Positions 37,945-47,345 of a stretch of 64,000 nucleotides of DNA are shown here, one piece after another. The notes beneath the pieces were generated by a model that saw only the letters and a list, made by a program, of their open reading frames with translations, searched no databases and was not told the origin of the DNA. The stretch comes from Phytohabitans houttuyneae (GTDB taxonomy: Bacteria > Actinomycetota > Actinomycetes > Mycobacteriales > Micromonosporaceae), in the NCBI RefSeq assembly GCF_011764425.1, contig NZ_BLPF01000001.1, positions 2,533,001 through 2,597,000 of the forward strand. Reading direction: 5' to 3'. The position numbers were made by a program, and so were the translations under genes. The first letter of the stretch is position 1. The number at the start of each line of letters is the position of its first letter.

Positions 37945-38509
37945 GGCGGCGGGCCACCGTGCCGGGGCCGGTCAGCGGCCGCGCGTGAACGGCCAAGTCC
38001 GACCACGCGACCGGACGCGAGGCAACAACCTCCGACCAGCCAGCGGACACGGCGAACGAGGCCGACCCAACCCGCAGCCGGGCGCGAAGCAGCAACCTCC
38101 GAGTGAGGCGGCCGGCCACGACGGCGGGGCGTCCCAACCCACGGCCGGACGCGGAGCAACAACCTCCAACTGAGCTGGCCGGGTACCTCGACGTGCTCGC
38201 TCACCGGCCTCCCGAAACGCCGCCTCCGACTGCCCAACCGGACACGACCGCGTCGGCGCCCCCAACCCCGGGCCCGATGCGAAGCAGCACAGCCGTTCGC
38301 GTGCGCCGGCGGGTTGAGCCGATCTCGGCCGGCTGCCCGTTTGGGGTTTGTTGCTTCGCGGCCGGACGCGAAGCATCACAGTAAGAACGGCCGCCTCAGT
38401 CGGAGGTTGAGCCGGCCGGCGAGCGGAACCACTCCGTCGCAGGACTGAGTCGCGACTCCACTCTCAGCGGCGATCCGCCGGGTGGGTACACCGGACGAGC
38501 ATCGGCACC

Positions 38510-40594
38510 ATGCTTAAGTCAGTCACAGGATTCGCGATCCGGCGGCCGCGCATCGTCGTCGTCGCCTGGATACTCGCGCTGGTCGCCGGCTTCGGGATCG
38601 GCATCGGCGTCTTCGAGCGTCTCACCGCCGAAGTCAGCTCCGGCTCCGGCACGGAGTCGGCGCGTGGCGGCGACCGCATCGCCGCTACCGGGCCTGAGCA
38701 GTCGGCGATCACCGCCGTCGTGCATGGGAAGCCGGCCGACGACCCGGCCGTGCGGGCGCAGGTCGACGACGCCATCGCCGACGTGCGGGCGATTCCCGGC
38801 GTGGTCGAGGTCAGCCCACCGCAGCCTTCCGCGCGCACCGGTGAGGCCCTGATCCTCAGCGTCACGCTGCGCTCGGAGGACGAGACCGAGGCCGCAGAGG
38901 CGGCGGCCGAACGGCTGCGCGAGATCTCCGCCGCGCAGGTCGCCGTCTCCGGTGGTCCGCTGACCGAGGAGGAGTACGGCACGCAGGCCGAACAGGACGT
39001 GCAGCGCGCGGAGATGCTGACCACGCCGGTCGTCCTGGTACTGCTGCTGCTCATCTTCGGCGGACTGATCGCGGCCGGGCTCCCGCTGCTCATCGCGGTC
39101 GCCGGCGTGGGCGGCACGTTCGGCATCCTCTACGGCTTCTCCGAGGTCACCGACGTCTCCGTGTACGCCATCCAGGTCACCACGATGATGGCGGTCGGCC
39201 TCGGCGTGGACTACGCGCTGCTGATGGTCAACCGCTTCCGCGAGGAGCGCGCGATCGACCCGGACGTACGTGGCGCCGTGACCCGCACCGCCGCGAGTGC
39301 CGGCCGTACCGTCCTGTTCGCCGGCCTCACCGTCGCCCTCGCGCTGGCCGGGCTGGTGGTCTTCTCCGACCCGTTCCTGCGCTCGATGGGCTTCGCGGGC
39401 ATGGCGGTCGTGCTGGTGGACATGCTCGCCGCGCTCACCCTGCTGCCCGCGCTGCTGGTGCTGCTCGGTCGCCGCATCAAGCCGGGCAAGCCGCAGGCCG
39501 GCGGCGGCTTCTTCGCCCGCGTCGCGCGGCGGGTGCAGCGGCGCCCGATGGCCACGATGCTCGTGACCGCCGCCGCGCTTGTGTTCGTCGCGCTGCCCGC
39601 GCTCGACCTGCGGCTCGGCCTCGGCGACCCGCGCATGCTGCCCGCGGACTCCGGCACGCGCCAGCTCTACGACGCGCTGTCGACGCACTACCCCGAGGGC
39701 AACGCGCCCGACCCGATCGAGGCCGTGGTCACCGCGCCCTCGACCGACCCGGGCATCGCCGAGCTGCGCGACCGGATCGCGGGTGTGGACGGTATCGCGC
39801 GCGTCGAAGCGGTTCCCGCGGGCGCTGACCTCACGGTGCTCAACGCCTACCCGGTCGACATCACCCCGTCGGACCGTACGAAGGAGGCGGTGACCGCGAT
39901 CCGCGACCTGCCGGCGCCGTTCGAGGTGTTGGTGACCGGCGACGCCGCACACCTCGTGGACTACGAGTCGATGCTGGTGGAGCGGGCGCCGTGGGCGATC
40001 GGCGTGGTGGTGCTGGGCACGCTCTTGCTGCTGTTCGCCTTCACCGGCTCGGTGCTGTTGCCGATCAAGGCGGTGGTCACCAACATGCTCAGCATCGGCG
40101 CCGCCCTCGGCGTGGTGGTCTGGGTGTTCCAGGACGGCAACCTGGCTAGCGTCTTCGGCACCAGTGGACTCGGATACCTCAACCTCACCGTGCCTGTGCT
40201 CGTCGCCGCAATCGCGTTCGGGCTGTCCGTGGACTACGAGGTGTTCCTGCTCTCCCGCATCCGCGAACGCTGGCTGGCCGGCGTACCCGCCGATCGCGCG
40301 GTGGCGGAGGGGATACAGCGCACCGGGCGCATCATCACCTCGGCGGCGCTGTTGCTGGTGGTCGTGTTCGCCGGTTTCCTGGTCGGCGGTTTCGTGCCCA
40401 TCAAGGGCATCGGCCTGGGGCTCGTGCTCGCCGTCGCGATCGACGCCACCGTGGTACGGATGCTATTGGTACCAGCCACGATGACCGTGCTCGGCCGGTA
40501 CAACTTCTGGGCGCCAGGTCCGCTGCGCCGCCTGCACAAGCGGATCGAGGTGACCGAGGAGGCCCCGGCGGAAAGGGAGCCGGCGCTCGTCTGA
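38510..40594 (+). CDS. MMPL family transporter (RND superfamily), second copy
   Basis: A 694-residue membrane protein. MLKSVTGFAIRRPRIVVVAWILALVAGF is helix 1; MMAVGLGVDYALLMVNRFREER and FGLSVDYEVFLLSRIRERW carry the two GxxxDY motifs. The protein ends soon after the last helix (GRYNFWAPGPLRRLHKRIEV). It differs clearly from the copy at 5-7 kb. Substrate unknown; it follows the repeat series and ends at a strong terminator. Confidence 0.92.
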   Translation: MLKSVTGFAIRRPRIVVVAWILALVAGFGIGIGVFERLTAEVSSGSGTESARGGDRIAATGPEQSAITAVVHGKPADDPAVRAQVDDAIADVRAIPGVVEVSPPQPSARTGEALILSVTLRSEDETEAAEAAAERLREISAAQVAVSGGPLTEEEYGTQAEQDVQRAEMLTTPVVLVLLLLIFGGLIAAGLPLLIAVAGVGGTFGILYGFSEVTDVSVYAIQVTTMMAVGLGVDYALLMVNRFREERAIDPDVRGAVTRTAASAGRTVLFAGLTVALALAGLVVFSDPFLRSMGFAGMAVVLVDMLAALTLLPALLVLLGRRIKPGKPQAGGGFFARVARRVQRRPMATMLVTAAALVFVALPALDLRLGLGDPRMLPADSGTRQLYDALSTHYPEGNAPDPIEAVVTAPSTDPGIAELRDRIAGVDGIARVEAVPAGADLTVLNAYPVDITPSDRTKEAVTAIRDLPAPFEVLVTGDAAHLVDYESMLVERAPWAIGVVVLGTLLLLFAFTGSVLLPIKAVVTNMLSIGAALGVVVWVFQDGNLASVFGTSGLGYLNLTVPVLVAAIAFGLSVDYEVFLLSRIRERWLAGVPADRAVAEGIQRTGRIITSAALLLVVVFAGFLVGGFVPIKGIGLGLVLAVAIDATVVRMLLVPATMTVLGRYNFWAPGPLRRLHKRIEVTEEAPAEREPALV

Positions 40595-40605
40595 CCCCGG
40601 ACACA

Positions 40606-40644
40606 GCGAAAGAGGGCACCCCACCGTGGGGTGCCCTCTTTCGC
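40606..40644. terminator. Strong bidirectional terminator
   Basis: Perfect 18-pair stem (GCGAAAGAGGGCACCCCA / TGGGGTGCCCTCTTTCGC) with a 3-base loop between the convergent MMPL and HU genes. The A-rich left arm and T-rich right arm supply tracts for both directions. Confidence 0.92.
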
Positions 40645-40651
40645 CGCTTGC

Positions 40652-41161
40652 TTAGCGCTTCGGCGCGGCCTTGCGGGCCGGGGCCTTCTTCGCGGGGGCC
40701 TTCTTGGCCGCCGCGGACGCGCGGGCGGTGGTGCTCTTGGTCGCGGCCTTCTTGGCGGGGGCGGCAGCGGCCTTCTTGGTCGCCGTAGCCTTGGCCGGTG
40801 CGGCGGCCTTCTTGGTGGCCGTGGTGGCCTTGGCGGTGGTGGCCTTCGAGGCGGTGGTCTTCTTGGCGGCGGCCACCTTCGGCACCCGGCCGCTCGCGAC
40901 CATCTCCTTGAAGCCGGCGCCGGCGCGGAATGCCGGGACCGACGTCTTCTTCACCTTCACCGCTTCACCGGTGCGCGGGTTGCGAGCTGTTCGCGCGCCA
41001 CGGACCCGCTTCTCGAAGACGCCGAAGCCGGTGATGGCCACTCGGTCGCCCTTGGTGACAGCCTGCTGGACTTCTGCCAGCACCGCGTCGAGCGCCGCCG
41101 TCGCCGCCTTCTTGTCCCCCAAGCGGGCGGCGAGCGCCTCGATGAGCTCGGCCTTGTTCAC
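40652..41161 (-). CDS. HU-family DNA-binding protein with Lys/Ala-rich tail
   Basis: A 169-residue nucleoid protein. The HU domain (1-95) starts [88 protein letters not shown]. The tail (about 100-169) is a histone-H1-like series of KKA/TTA/AKKA repeats, as in the HupS type of Streptomyces and mycobacterial HupB. GTG 41161 has GGGAGGG before it. Confidence 0.94.
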   Translation of the reverse strand: MNKAELIEALAARLGDKKAATAALDAVLAEVQQAVTKGDRVAITGFGVFEKRVRGARTARNPRTGEAVKVKKTSVPAFRAGAGFKEMVASGRVPKVAAAKKTTASKATTAKATTATKKAAAPAKATATKKAAAAPAKKAATKSTTARASAAAKKAPAKKAPARKAAPKR

Positions 41162-41278
41162 GTTTTCCCTCCCGTACTTAACTTCGGACTCAACTCGAGC
41201 CCATTCTGCGCGCACCGTATGCCCTTTGCCCAGTCTGAGCAAACATCCGCGCGAAAAAAGTCGTTGTGTCGTAACGGA

Positions 41279-41311
41279 TTCGCCCCTGTCGGATGATCCG
41301 ACAGGGGCGAA
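41279..41311 (-). terminator. leuCD operon terminator
   Basis: TTCGCCCCTGTCGGAT and ATCCGACAGGGGCGAA form a 16-base inverted repeat with one base between, 28 bases past the leuD stop; the right-hand T-tract of the minus strand is short. It also separates leuD from the HU gene promoter. Confidence 0.85.
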
Positions 41312-41338
41312 AACGGCCAGGTACGGGGTACTGCAGGG

Positions 41339-41926
41339 CTAAGAAACCACTGGCAGGAAGGGCAGTCGACGCTCTTCGTACGAGGTAATCGCGTCCTCGT
41401 GGCGCAGCGTCAGTCCAATGTCGTCCAACCCCTCCATCAGCCGCCAACGGCTGAAATCGTCGAGAGGAAAGGACCAAGTGCTGTCATCGGCCCGTACTTC
41501 CCGCGCCGTCAGGTCCACCGTGACCTGCGCGGTCGGGTCGTTCTCGACGAGATCCCACAGCGCTTCCACAGCTTTGAGTTCGAGCTCGACCGGCAGCAGA
41601 CCCTCCTTCAAGGCGTTGCCGCGGAAGATGTCGCCGAAGCGAGGTGAGATGACCGCCTTGAAACCGTAGTCACGCAACGCCCACACGGCGTGCTCGCGCG
41701 ACGACCCAGTGCCGAACTCGGGGCCGGCCAGCAGGATCGAGGCGCCCGCGAAGGCGGGGTTGTTGAGCACGAAGGCGGGATCCTCGCGCCACGCGCTGAA
41801 CAGCCCGTCCTCGAAGCCCGTGCGGGTCACGCGCTTGAGGTAGACGGCCGGGATGATCTGGTCGGTATCCACGTTGGACCGGCGCAGCGGGAGCGCGGTG
41901 CCGGAGTGAACGGTGAACTTTTCCAT
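41339..41926 (-). CDS. leuD: 3-isopropylmalate dehydratase small subunit
   Basis: A 195-residue subunit of the leucine pathway isomerase. [97 protein letters not shown] are the swivel-domain blocks. It follows leuC after 14 bases. Confidence 0.96.
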   Translation of the reverse strand: MEKFTVHSGTALPLRRSNVDTDQIIPAVYLKRVTRTGFEDGLFSAWREDPAFVLNNPAFAGASILLAGPEFGTGSSREHAVWALRDYGFKAVISPRFGDIFRGNALKEGLLPVELELKAVEALWDLVENDPTAQVTVDLTAREVRADDSTWSFPLDDFSRWRLMEGLDDIGLTLRHEDAITSYEERRLPFLPVVS

Positions 41927-41940
41927 GAACTACTCACGCC

Positions 41941-43389
41941 CTAGTTCAGGTCGGCGGGCGCGGCGAGGCGGCCCACGACGGCGGTTGCGGCGGCGACCGG
42001 GGGCGAGACGAGGTGGGTACGACCACCGCGCCCCTGCCGGCCCTCGAAGTTGCGGTTGGAGGTGGACGCCGAGCGCTCACCGGGCTTGAGCGTGTCGGGG
42101 TTCATGCCGAGGCACATGGAGCAGCCGGCGAACCGCCACTCGGCACCCGCGTCGGTGAAGACCTTGTCCAGCCCCTCGTGCTCGGCCGCTTCGCGCACGG
42201 CGGCGGAGCCGGGCACCACGAGCATGCGCACGCCGTCGGCCACCTTGTGACCGCGCAGCACCTCGGCGGCGGCGCGCAGGTCCTCCAGACGTCCGTTGGT
42301 GCACGAGCCGACGAAGACCACGTCGACGGCGACGTCGCGAAGGCGCGTGCCCGGCTCGAGCGCCATGTACTCCAGGGCGCGGCGGGCGGCCGAACGCTCG
42401 ACCTCCTCGACGAACTCCTCCGGGTCCGGCACGGCGCCGTTGAGCGCGATGCCCTGCCCCGGGTTGGTGCCCCACGTGACGAACGGGCTGATCTGCGAGG
42501 CGTCCAGCACCACCTCGGTGTCGAACGTGGCGCCTTCGTCGGTCGTGAGGCTCTGCCAGTGCTCGACGGCCGCGTCCCACGCCTCACCCTGCGGCGCGTT
42601 GGGGCGCCCCTTCAGGTAAGCGAACGTGGTCTCGTCCGGAGCGATCATGCCGGCCTTGGCGCCCCACTCGATCGACATGTTGCAAATCGTCATGCGCCCT
42701 TCCATGGAAAGCGCGCGGATGGCTTCGCCGCGGTACTCCACGATGTGGCCGCGCCCGCCGCCGGTGCCCACCTTGGCGATCAACGCCAGCACAAGGTCCT
42801 TGGCCGTGACGCCGGGGCCGAGCGCCCCTTCGACGGTCACCGCCATCGTCTTCGGCCGCGCCTGCGGCAGCGTCTGCGTGGCGAGCACGTGCTCGACCTC
42901 ACTCGTGCCTATGCCGAACGCGAGCGCGCCGAACGCGCCGTGCGTCGCGGTGTGCGAGTCGCCACAGACGATCGTGAGACCGGGCTGGGTGAGACCGAGT
43001 TGCGGGCCGATCACGTGAACGATGCCCTGCTGCGCGTCGCCCAGCGGGTGCAGCTTCACGCCGAACTCGGCGCAGTTGCGGCGCAGCGTCTCAATCTGCG
43101 TGCGCGACGTGGTGTCGGCGATCGTCAGAAGATCGCCGCGACGGTTGTTGAAGGACGGATCCGCGTACCCGGTCGGAGTGTTGTGGTCCTCGGTCGCGAG
43201 CGTCAGGTCCGTGCGCCGGACGGAACGTCCGGCCATCCGCAGGCCGTCGAATGCCTGCGGGCTGGTCACTTCGTGGAGCAAGTGAAGGTCGATGAACAGC
43301 AGATCCGGCTCACCCTCGGCGGATCGCACCACATGGGCGTCCCACACCTTCTCGGCGAGGGTCCTTGGTTTCTGCGTGTCTCCCACCAT
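41941..43389 (-). CDS. leuC: 3-isopropylmalate dehydratase large subunit
   Basis: A 482-residue aconitase-family subunit holding the [4Fe-4S] cluster. [64 protein letters not shown] and the cluster cysteines in [14 protein letters not shown] and [12 protein letters not shown] are present. It is divergent from the IclR regulator, with a 49-base intergenic region that must hold both promoters. Confidence 0.97.
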   Translation of the reverse strand: MVGDTQKPRTLAEKVWDAHVVRSAEGEPDLLFIDLHLLHEVTSPQAFDGLRMAGRSVRRTDLTLATEDHNTPTGYADPSFNNRRGDLLTIADTTSRTQIETLRRNCAEFGVKLHPLGDAQQGIVHVIGPQLGLTQPGLTIVCGDSHTATHGAFGALAFGIGTSEVEHVLATQTLPQARPKTMAVTVEGALGPGVTAKDLVLALIAKVGTGGGRGHIVEYRGEAIRALSMEGRMTICNMSIEWGAKAGMIAPDETTFAYLKGRPNAPQGEAWDAAVEHWQSLTTDEGATFDTEVVLDASQISPFVTWGTNPGQGIALNGAVPDPEEFVEEVERSAARRALEYMALEPGTRLRDVAVDVVFVGSCTNGRLEDLRAAAEVLRGHKVADGVRMLVVPGSAAVREAAEHEGLDKVFTDAGAEWRFAGCSMCLGMNPDTLKPGERSASTSNRNFEGRQGRGGRTHLVSPPVAAATAVVGRLAAPADLN

Positions 43390-43438
43390 CTGGACATCCT
43401 AAATTCTGGGAGGTATGTTTCGGCTTGTGGGACACAGT

Positions 43439-44125
43439 ATGAGCGGTGTCGGCGTTCTCGACAAGGCGGTGGTCATCCTGGCCGCATGTGTCGACGGCGC
43501 CAGCTTGGCCGAACTCGTCGAGCGCACCAAGCTGCCCCGGGCCACCGCGCACCGGCTTGCGCAAGCACTGGAAATCCACCGGATGCTGGTGCGTGACACC
43601 CAGGGACGGTGGCGCCCCGGGCCGCGTCTGGGCGAGCTGGCCAACGCCGCGCCCGACGTCCTGCTGACCGCCGCCGAGCCACTTCTGGCCGCGCTGCGCG
43701 ACGCGACCGGCGAGAGCGCACAGCTTTACCTGCGCCGCGCGGACGAGCGCATCTGCGTGGGCGCCGCCGAGCGCGCGAGTGGCCTGCGCGACACCGTGCC
43801 GGTGGGCGCGGTGCTCCCGATGACGGCGGGCTCGGCCGCACAGGTGCTGCTCGCCTGGGAGCCGCCCGAGGCTGTGATGCCACTGTTGCCGCGGTGCAAG
43901 TTCACCGGCCGGACGCTGGCCGAGGTGCGCCGCCGCGGCTGGGCGCAGAGCGTGGCCGAGCGCGAGGCCGGCGTGGCAAGCGTTTCCGCCCCGATCCGCG
44001 ACCGCACGGGCCGCGTCATCGCCGCGATCAGCGTCTCCGGCCCGATAGAGCGCCTCGGCCGCCGCCCCGGCGACCGCCACGCGATGGCCGTCGTGCGCGC
44101 CGGCCAGCGCCTGAGCGGCCTCTGA
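43439..44125 (+). CDS. ndgR: IclR-family regulator of leuCD (NdgR/LtbR type)
   Basis: A 228-residue regulator: HTH in MSGVGVLDKAVVILAACVDGASLAELVERTKLPRATAHRLAQALEIHRML, effector domain with TGESAQLYLRRADERICVGAAERASGLRDTVPVGAVLPMTAGSAAQVLLAWEP and RRRGWAQSVAEREAGVASVSAPIRDRTGRVIAAISVSGPIERLGR. This pattern matches Streptomyces NdgR, which controls leuCD from the same divergent position. ATG 43439 has GTGGGA at good distance; ATG 43415 has its GGGAGG too close. Confidence 0.93.
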   Translation: MSGVGVLDKAVVILAACVDGASLAELVERTKLPRATAHRLAQALEIHRMLVRDTQGRWRPGPRLGELANAAPDVLLTAAEPLLAALRDATGESAQLYLRRADERICVGAAERASGLRDTVPVGAVLPMTAGSAAQVLLAWEPPEAVMPLLPRCKFTGRTLAEVRRRGWAQSVAEREAGVASVSAPIRDRTGRVIAAISVSGPIERLGRRPGDRHAMAVVRAGQRLSGL

Positions 44126-44149
44126 GGATCCTTCGAGCGGCTTTACCCC

Positions 44150-44272
44150 CGTCCGCGTCACCTGCGGACCGCACGCTCCCGCGGGCCACGCGGAGGTCGG
44201 CGGCTCGCCAGGGCTCGCCGAGATCCCCGACCTCCGCTGCCGACTCCGCGCGACAAGCCCAACCCGGGATCG
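44150..44272 (-). repeat. Dispersed intergenic repeat, copy 3
   Basis: Minus strand reads GGTTGGGCTTGTCGCGCGGA ... GCAGCGGAGGTCGGGGATCT ... GCGGGAGCGTGCGGTCCGCA. It directly follows the ndgR stop by 25 bases and borders the 62-bp array. Confidence 0.75.
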
Positions 44273-44318
44273 GCGCCAGACCCACGCGCCGGCCAGCCAC
44301 AACCGGCCCACCACAAGG

Positions 44319-45025
44319 GCATCACCCTGCCCGCTCGCCGAAAGCACACCGTGGCAACGCCACACCGGCCAACCACAGCGCATCACCGCGCCCGTCTGCC
44401 GGAAGGCACGCCAGGGCAACGCCACGCCGGGCAACCGCCGAGCAGCGCGATGAACCCGGCGGTGGAGCGGGCGATGACGTTGGCGATGCCGCGTCCTGGA
44501 CCCGGCGGGGGCTGCCCGTGGTGGACCGACAGGGCATCACCGCGCCCGCCCGCCGAGAAGCACACCATGGCAATGCCGTCCGGCTGGCCACAGGAGCATC
44601 ACCGCGCCCGACCGCCGGAAAGCACGCCGCGGCAACGCCACGCCGGCCCGCAAAAGGGCATCACCCTGCCGCCGCCGGAAGCACGCCGTGGCAACTCCAC
44701 GCCGGCCAGCCGCAGGGCATCGCCGAGCGCCTGACCGTCGGAAGGCCCGCCGTGGCAAGGCCGTCCGGCCAGCCACGGGGCATCACTGCGGCCGCGCCGC
44801 GATCACACCGCGGCAACGCCACGCCGGCCGACCACAGGGGCATCACCGCGCGTGCCCGTCGGAGGCGCACCGTGGCAATGCCGTGCGGTCGGCCACCGGG
44901 GCGTCGCCGTGGCTGCCCGCCGGAAAGCACGCCGTGGTAACGCGGCGCCGGCCGGCCACAGCGCATCACCGTGGCTGCCCGCTGGAAGGCGCGCCGTGGC
45001 AAGGCCGTCCGGGCTCGCCAGCCGC
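44319..45025. repeat. Ten-copy degenerate tandem array, unit about 62 bases
   Basis: Unit starts (GCATCACC or close variant) at 44319, 44380, 44534, 44596, 44658, 44717, 44780, 44840, 44901 and 44963; spacing 59-63 except a non-repeat insert of about 95 bases at 44438-44533. Each unit continues CGCCCG-CCGCCGGAAAGCAC, GCCGTGGCAACGCCACGCC and GGCCAACCACAGG. On the minus strand the units read as a repeating ALPRRAFRRSGAVM-like peptide, but frames shift from unit to unit, so coding is doubtful. Confidence 0.85.
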
Positions 45026-45214
45026 CCCGAGATGGCCTCCGGCGACTTGGTTGGCCTAGCTTTGGCTGTGTCGCTGCTCTTCCTCGACGGCGTGGGCGCT
45101 TCGCCGGTCGCGACGCGACGTTCGGCGACGGCACAAGGCTCTCGCTGATCGGCCGGGCGGTGGCCGCCATCCGGTCAGCCGATGTGCCGCTGACCCGCGG
45201 CCGCACTGCGCTGT

Positions 45215-45336
45215 CGGGGTTGTCCTTGTCGCGCGGAGCCGGCAGCGGAGGTCGGGGATCTCGGCGAGCGCCAAGCTCGCCGCCGACCGGAGCGGTGCCC
45301 GCGGGAGCATGCGGTCCGCAGGTGACGCGGACGCGG
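45215..45336 (+). repeat. Dispersed intergenic repeat, copy 4
   Basis: Contains GTTGTCCTTGTCGCGCGGAG, GCAGCGGAGGTCGGGGATCT, CGGCGAGCGCCAAGCTCGCC and GCGGGAGCATGCGGTCCGCA. Opposite orientation to the copy at 44.2 kb; together they bracket the 62-bp array. Confidence 0.75.
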
Positions 45337-45360
45337 GCAAATCCTGGCTCTGAAAACGAT

Positions 45361-45388
45361 CGAGGCCCGCACCTGTGTGCGGGCCTCG
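45361..45388 (-). terminator. tRNA operon terminator hairpin
   Basis: CGAGGCCCGCAC and GTGCGGGCCTCG pair over 12 bases around CTGT, 7 bases past the 3' end of tRNA-Glu. Confidence 0.85.
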
Positions 45389-45395
45389 CCAGATG

Positions 45396-45468
45396 TAGCC
45401 CCGACCGGATTCGAACCGGCGCTACCGCCTTGAGAGGGCGGCGTCCTAGGCCGCTAGACGACGGGGCC
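45396..45468 (-). tRNA. tRNA-Glu (anticodon CTC)
   Basis: A 73-base cloverleaf: acceptor GGCCCCG / CGGGGCT (closing G-U) with discriminator A, D-arm GTCTAGCGGCCTAGGAC, anticodon arm CCGCC-CTCTCAA-GGCGG, T-arm GCCGG-TTCGAAT-CCGGT. No CCA is encoded. Confidence 0.95.
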
Positions 45469-45556
45469 AGGACTTTCTTTGCTCCGCTGCCCTATCGGAC
45501 AACGGTGCTGAACTCTACCAGAGGGCCAGCACCGGCGTCCTCACGGACAACGGCTG

Positions 45557-45627
45557 CTGGGGTACCAGGACTCGAACCTAGACTAACTGAACCAGAATCA
45601 GTTGGGCTGCCAATTACCCCATACCCA
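45557..45627 (-). tRNA. tRNA-Gln (anticodon CTG), one acceptor base apparently missing
   Basis: Read on the minus strand: TGGGTAT ... GGTAATTGGCAG ... ACTGA-TTCTGGT-TCAGT ... TAGGTTCGAGTCCT ... TACCCCAG. The 3' acceptor strand is TACCCCA, so the 5' strand should be TGGGGTA; only three G are present at 45624-45626. With one G added the molecule is a standard 72-base tRNA-Gln. It is 88 bases upstream of tRNA-Glu, a common actinobacterial pair. Confidence 0.9.
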
Positions 45628-45705
45628 TTGGCACGTGCCCATCGGGCCGTACCGGAGGGGAACTCTACCCGACTGGACGGCTCCCACCCAAATCGACCCG
45701 CGCGG

Positions 45706-46482
45706 TCAGTCGAGCCCCACGACGGGGTTGGCCAGGTCACCGATGCCCTCGACCCGCACCATCACCGTGTCGCCGGCCGTGATGGGACTCACGCCCGCGG
45801 GCGTGCCGGTGAGGATCACGTCGCCGGGCAGGAGGGTCATGACGTGTGACACGTAGGAGACCAGGGTGGGCACGTCGAAGACCATGTCCTTGGTGCGGCC
45901 CAGCTGGCGGACCTCCTCGTTGACCTCGCAGCGCACCTCGAGGTCGCTCACGTCGAGGCCGGTGCTGATCCACGGGCCGAGCGGGCAAAACGAGTCGAAG
46001 CCCTTCGCGCGCGTGAACTGCACGTCGGCTTTCTGCAGGTCGCGGGCGGTGACGTCGTTGGCGCAGGTGTACCCGAAGATCGCCCGCTCGGCCGCCGCCC
46101 GGTCGGCGCGCCGCGCGCCCGGCGGGCCGATGACCACCGCGAGCTCGGCCTCGTGCTCGACCTGCTTGGACTGGGGTGGCAGCCGGATTGCGTCGCGCGG
46201 CCCGATCACCGACGTGGAGGGCTTGAGGAAGAGCAGCGGCTCTTTCGGCACCTCGTTGCCCAGCTCGGCCGCGTGATCGGCGTAGTTGCGCCCGACGCAC
46301 ACCACCTTGCTCGGCAGGATCGGCGACAGCAGCCGCACGTCGGCGAGCGCCCAGCGCTGGGTGGTGAACGAGATCTGCCCGAACGGGTGGCCCTCGATCT
46401 CGGCGACCGTCAGCCCGTCGGGGTCGCCCTCCACGACGCCGAAGGACATCCCACCGGCATGAACGAAACGAGCGATACGCAC
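45706..46482 (-). CDS. Fumarylacetoacetate hydrolase family protein
   Basis: A 258-residue metal-dependent hydrolase or isomerase. Start GTG 46482 (VRIARFVHAGGMSFGVVEG). VCVGRNYADHAAELGNEVPKEPLLFLKPSTSVIGP, EHEAELAVVIG (metal-binding E..E), GYTCANDVTARDLQ, GFDSFCPLGPWI and LLPGDVILTGTPAGVSPI are typical of the YcgM/FahD-like group acting on acylpyruvates or oxaloacetate. Upstream of the tRNA pair on the same strand and divergent from the next gene. Confidence 0.92.
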   Translation of the reverse strand: MRIARFVHAGGMSFGVVEGDPDGLTVAEIEGHPFGQISFTTQRWALADVRLLSPILPSKVVCVGRNYADHAAELGNEVPKEPLLFLKPSTSVIGPRDAIRLPPQSKQVEHEAELAVVIGPPGARRADRAAAERAIFGYTCANDVTARDLQKADVQFTRAKGFDSFCPLGPWISTGLDVSDLEVRCEVNEEVRQLGRTKDMVFDVPTLVSYVSHVMTLLPGDVILTGTPAGVSPITAGDTVMVRVEGIGDLANPVVGLD

Positions 46483-46505
46483 AACCGCCAACCTACCCTG
46501 GACCG

Positions 46506-47345
46506 GTGCAGGTCCTGGACGCCACCGAGTGGCAAGCGCGCCGCGCGGCGCACGAGGCGCGCGTGGACGCGTGGCTGGCGCCACACCTCGCCCGCCGCCG
46601 GGCCGGCGTCAAGCACCCGGTCGAGGACTTCCTGTTCACGTACTACTCGTTTCGCCCCGCCCAGCTGCGCCGCTGGCACCCGGGCGCCGGCGTGGTCCTC
46701 GAAGGCGGCGAGCCAGACCGCGACTACATCACGGCCGGCACAGGCGTCACCCTCGACCCCACGATCGCCAAGCGCCGGTCGGTCGAGTGGATCAGGACGC
46801 TGATCGAGCGGACGGCGAGTCGGCCGCCCAACTACGGGTGCTTCGGGATGCACGAGTGGGCGATGGTCTACCGCACCGAGGGGGTACGCCACGGGCAGGT
46901 GCCACTGCGCCTCTCCCCCGACGAGACGGCGCGCGTGGTGGACGAAAACCGGGTGCGGTGCAGCCACTTCGACGCGTTCCGCTTCTTCACGCCCGCCGCC
47001 CGCCCGCTCAACCTCATCCAGCCGAGCCGCGAGTCACAGCACGACAACGAGCAGCCGGGCTGCCTGCACGCCAACATGGATCTCTACAAGTGGGCGTACA
47101 AGCTGTCGCCGCTCGTGGAGAGCGAACTCGTCGCGGACGCCTTCGCGCTGGCCCGCGACATCCGGGCGCTGGACATGCGCGCCAGCCCTTATGACCTGGC
47201 CGCCCTCGGCTACGAGCCGGTGCGGGTGGAGACCGCCGAGGGGCGGCAGGAGTACGCGCGAGCTCAGCGTGCCTTCGCCGACCGCGCGGCACCACTGCGC
47301 GCCCGCCTCATTGCTGCCCTCGATCGTCTCGACGACTCTTCTTGA
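46506..47345 (+). CDS. Conserved actinobacterial protein commonly labelled 3-methyladenine DNA glycosylase
   Basis: A 279-residue protein with KHPVEDFLFTYYSFRPAQLRRWHPGAGVVLEG, NYGCFGMHEWAMVYR, RCSHFDAFRFFTPAARPLNLIQPSR, EQPGCLHANMDLYKWAYKLSPLV and DMRASPYDLAALGYEPV. These strongly conserved blocks define a family annotated by name as a glycosylase in actinomycete genomes, but I see no HhH-GPD or AAG motif, so the enzymatic label is doubtful. GTG start 46506; divergent from the FAH gene. Confidence 0.75.
   Translation: MQVLDATEWQARRAAHEARVDAWLAPHLARRRAGVKHPVEDFLFTYYSFRPAQLRRWHPGAGVVLEGGEPDRDYITAGTGVTLDPTIAKRRSVEWIRTLIERTASRPPNYGCFGMHEWAMVYRTEGVRHGQVPLRLSPDETARVVDENRVRCSHFDAFRFFTPAARPLNLIQPSRESQHDNEQPGCLHANMDLYKWAYKLSPLVESELVADAFALARDIRALDMRASPYDLAALGYEPVRVETAEGRQEYARAQRAFADRAAPLRARLIAALDRLDDSS

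Noticed and set aside
44319-45025. CRISPR array
   Set aside because: The unit is repeated over its whole 62 bases with degeneracy; there are no short exact repeats separated by unique spacers and no cas genes in the window.
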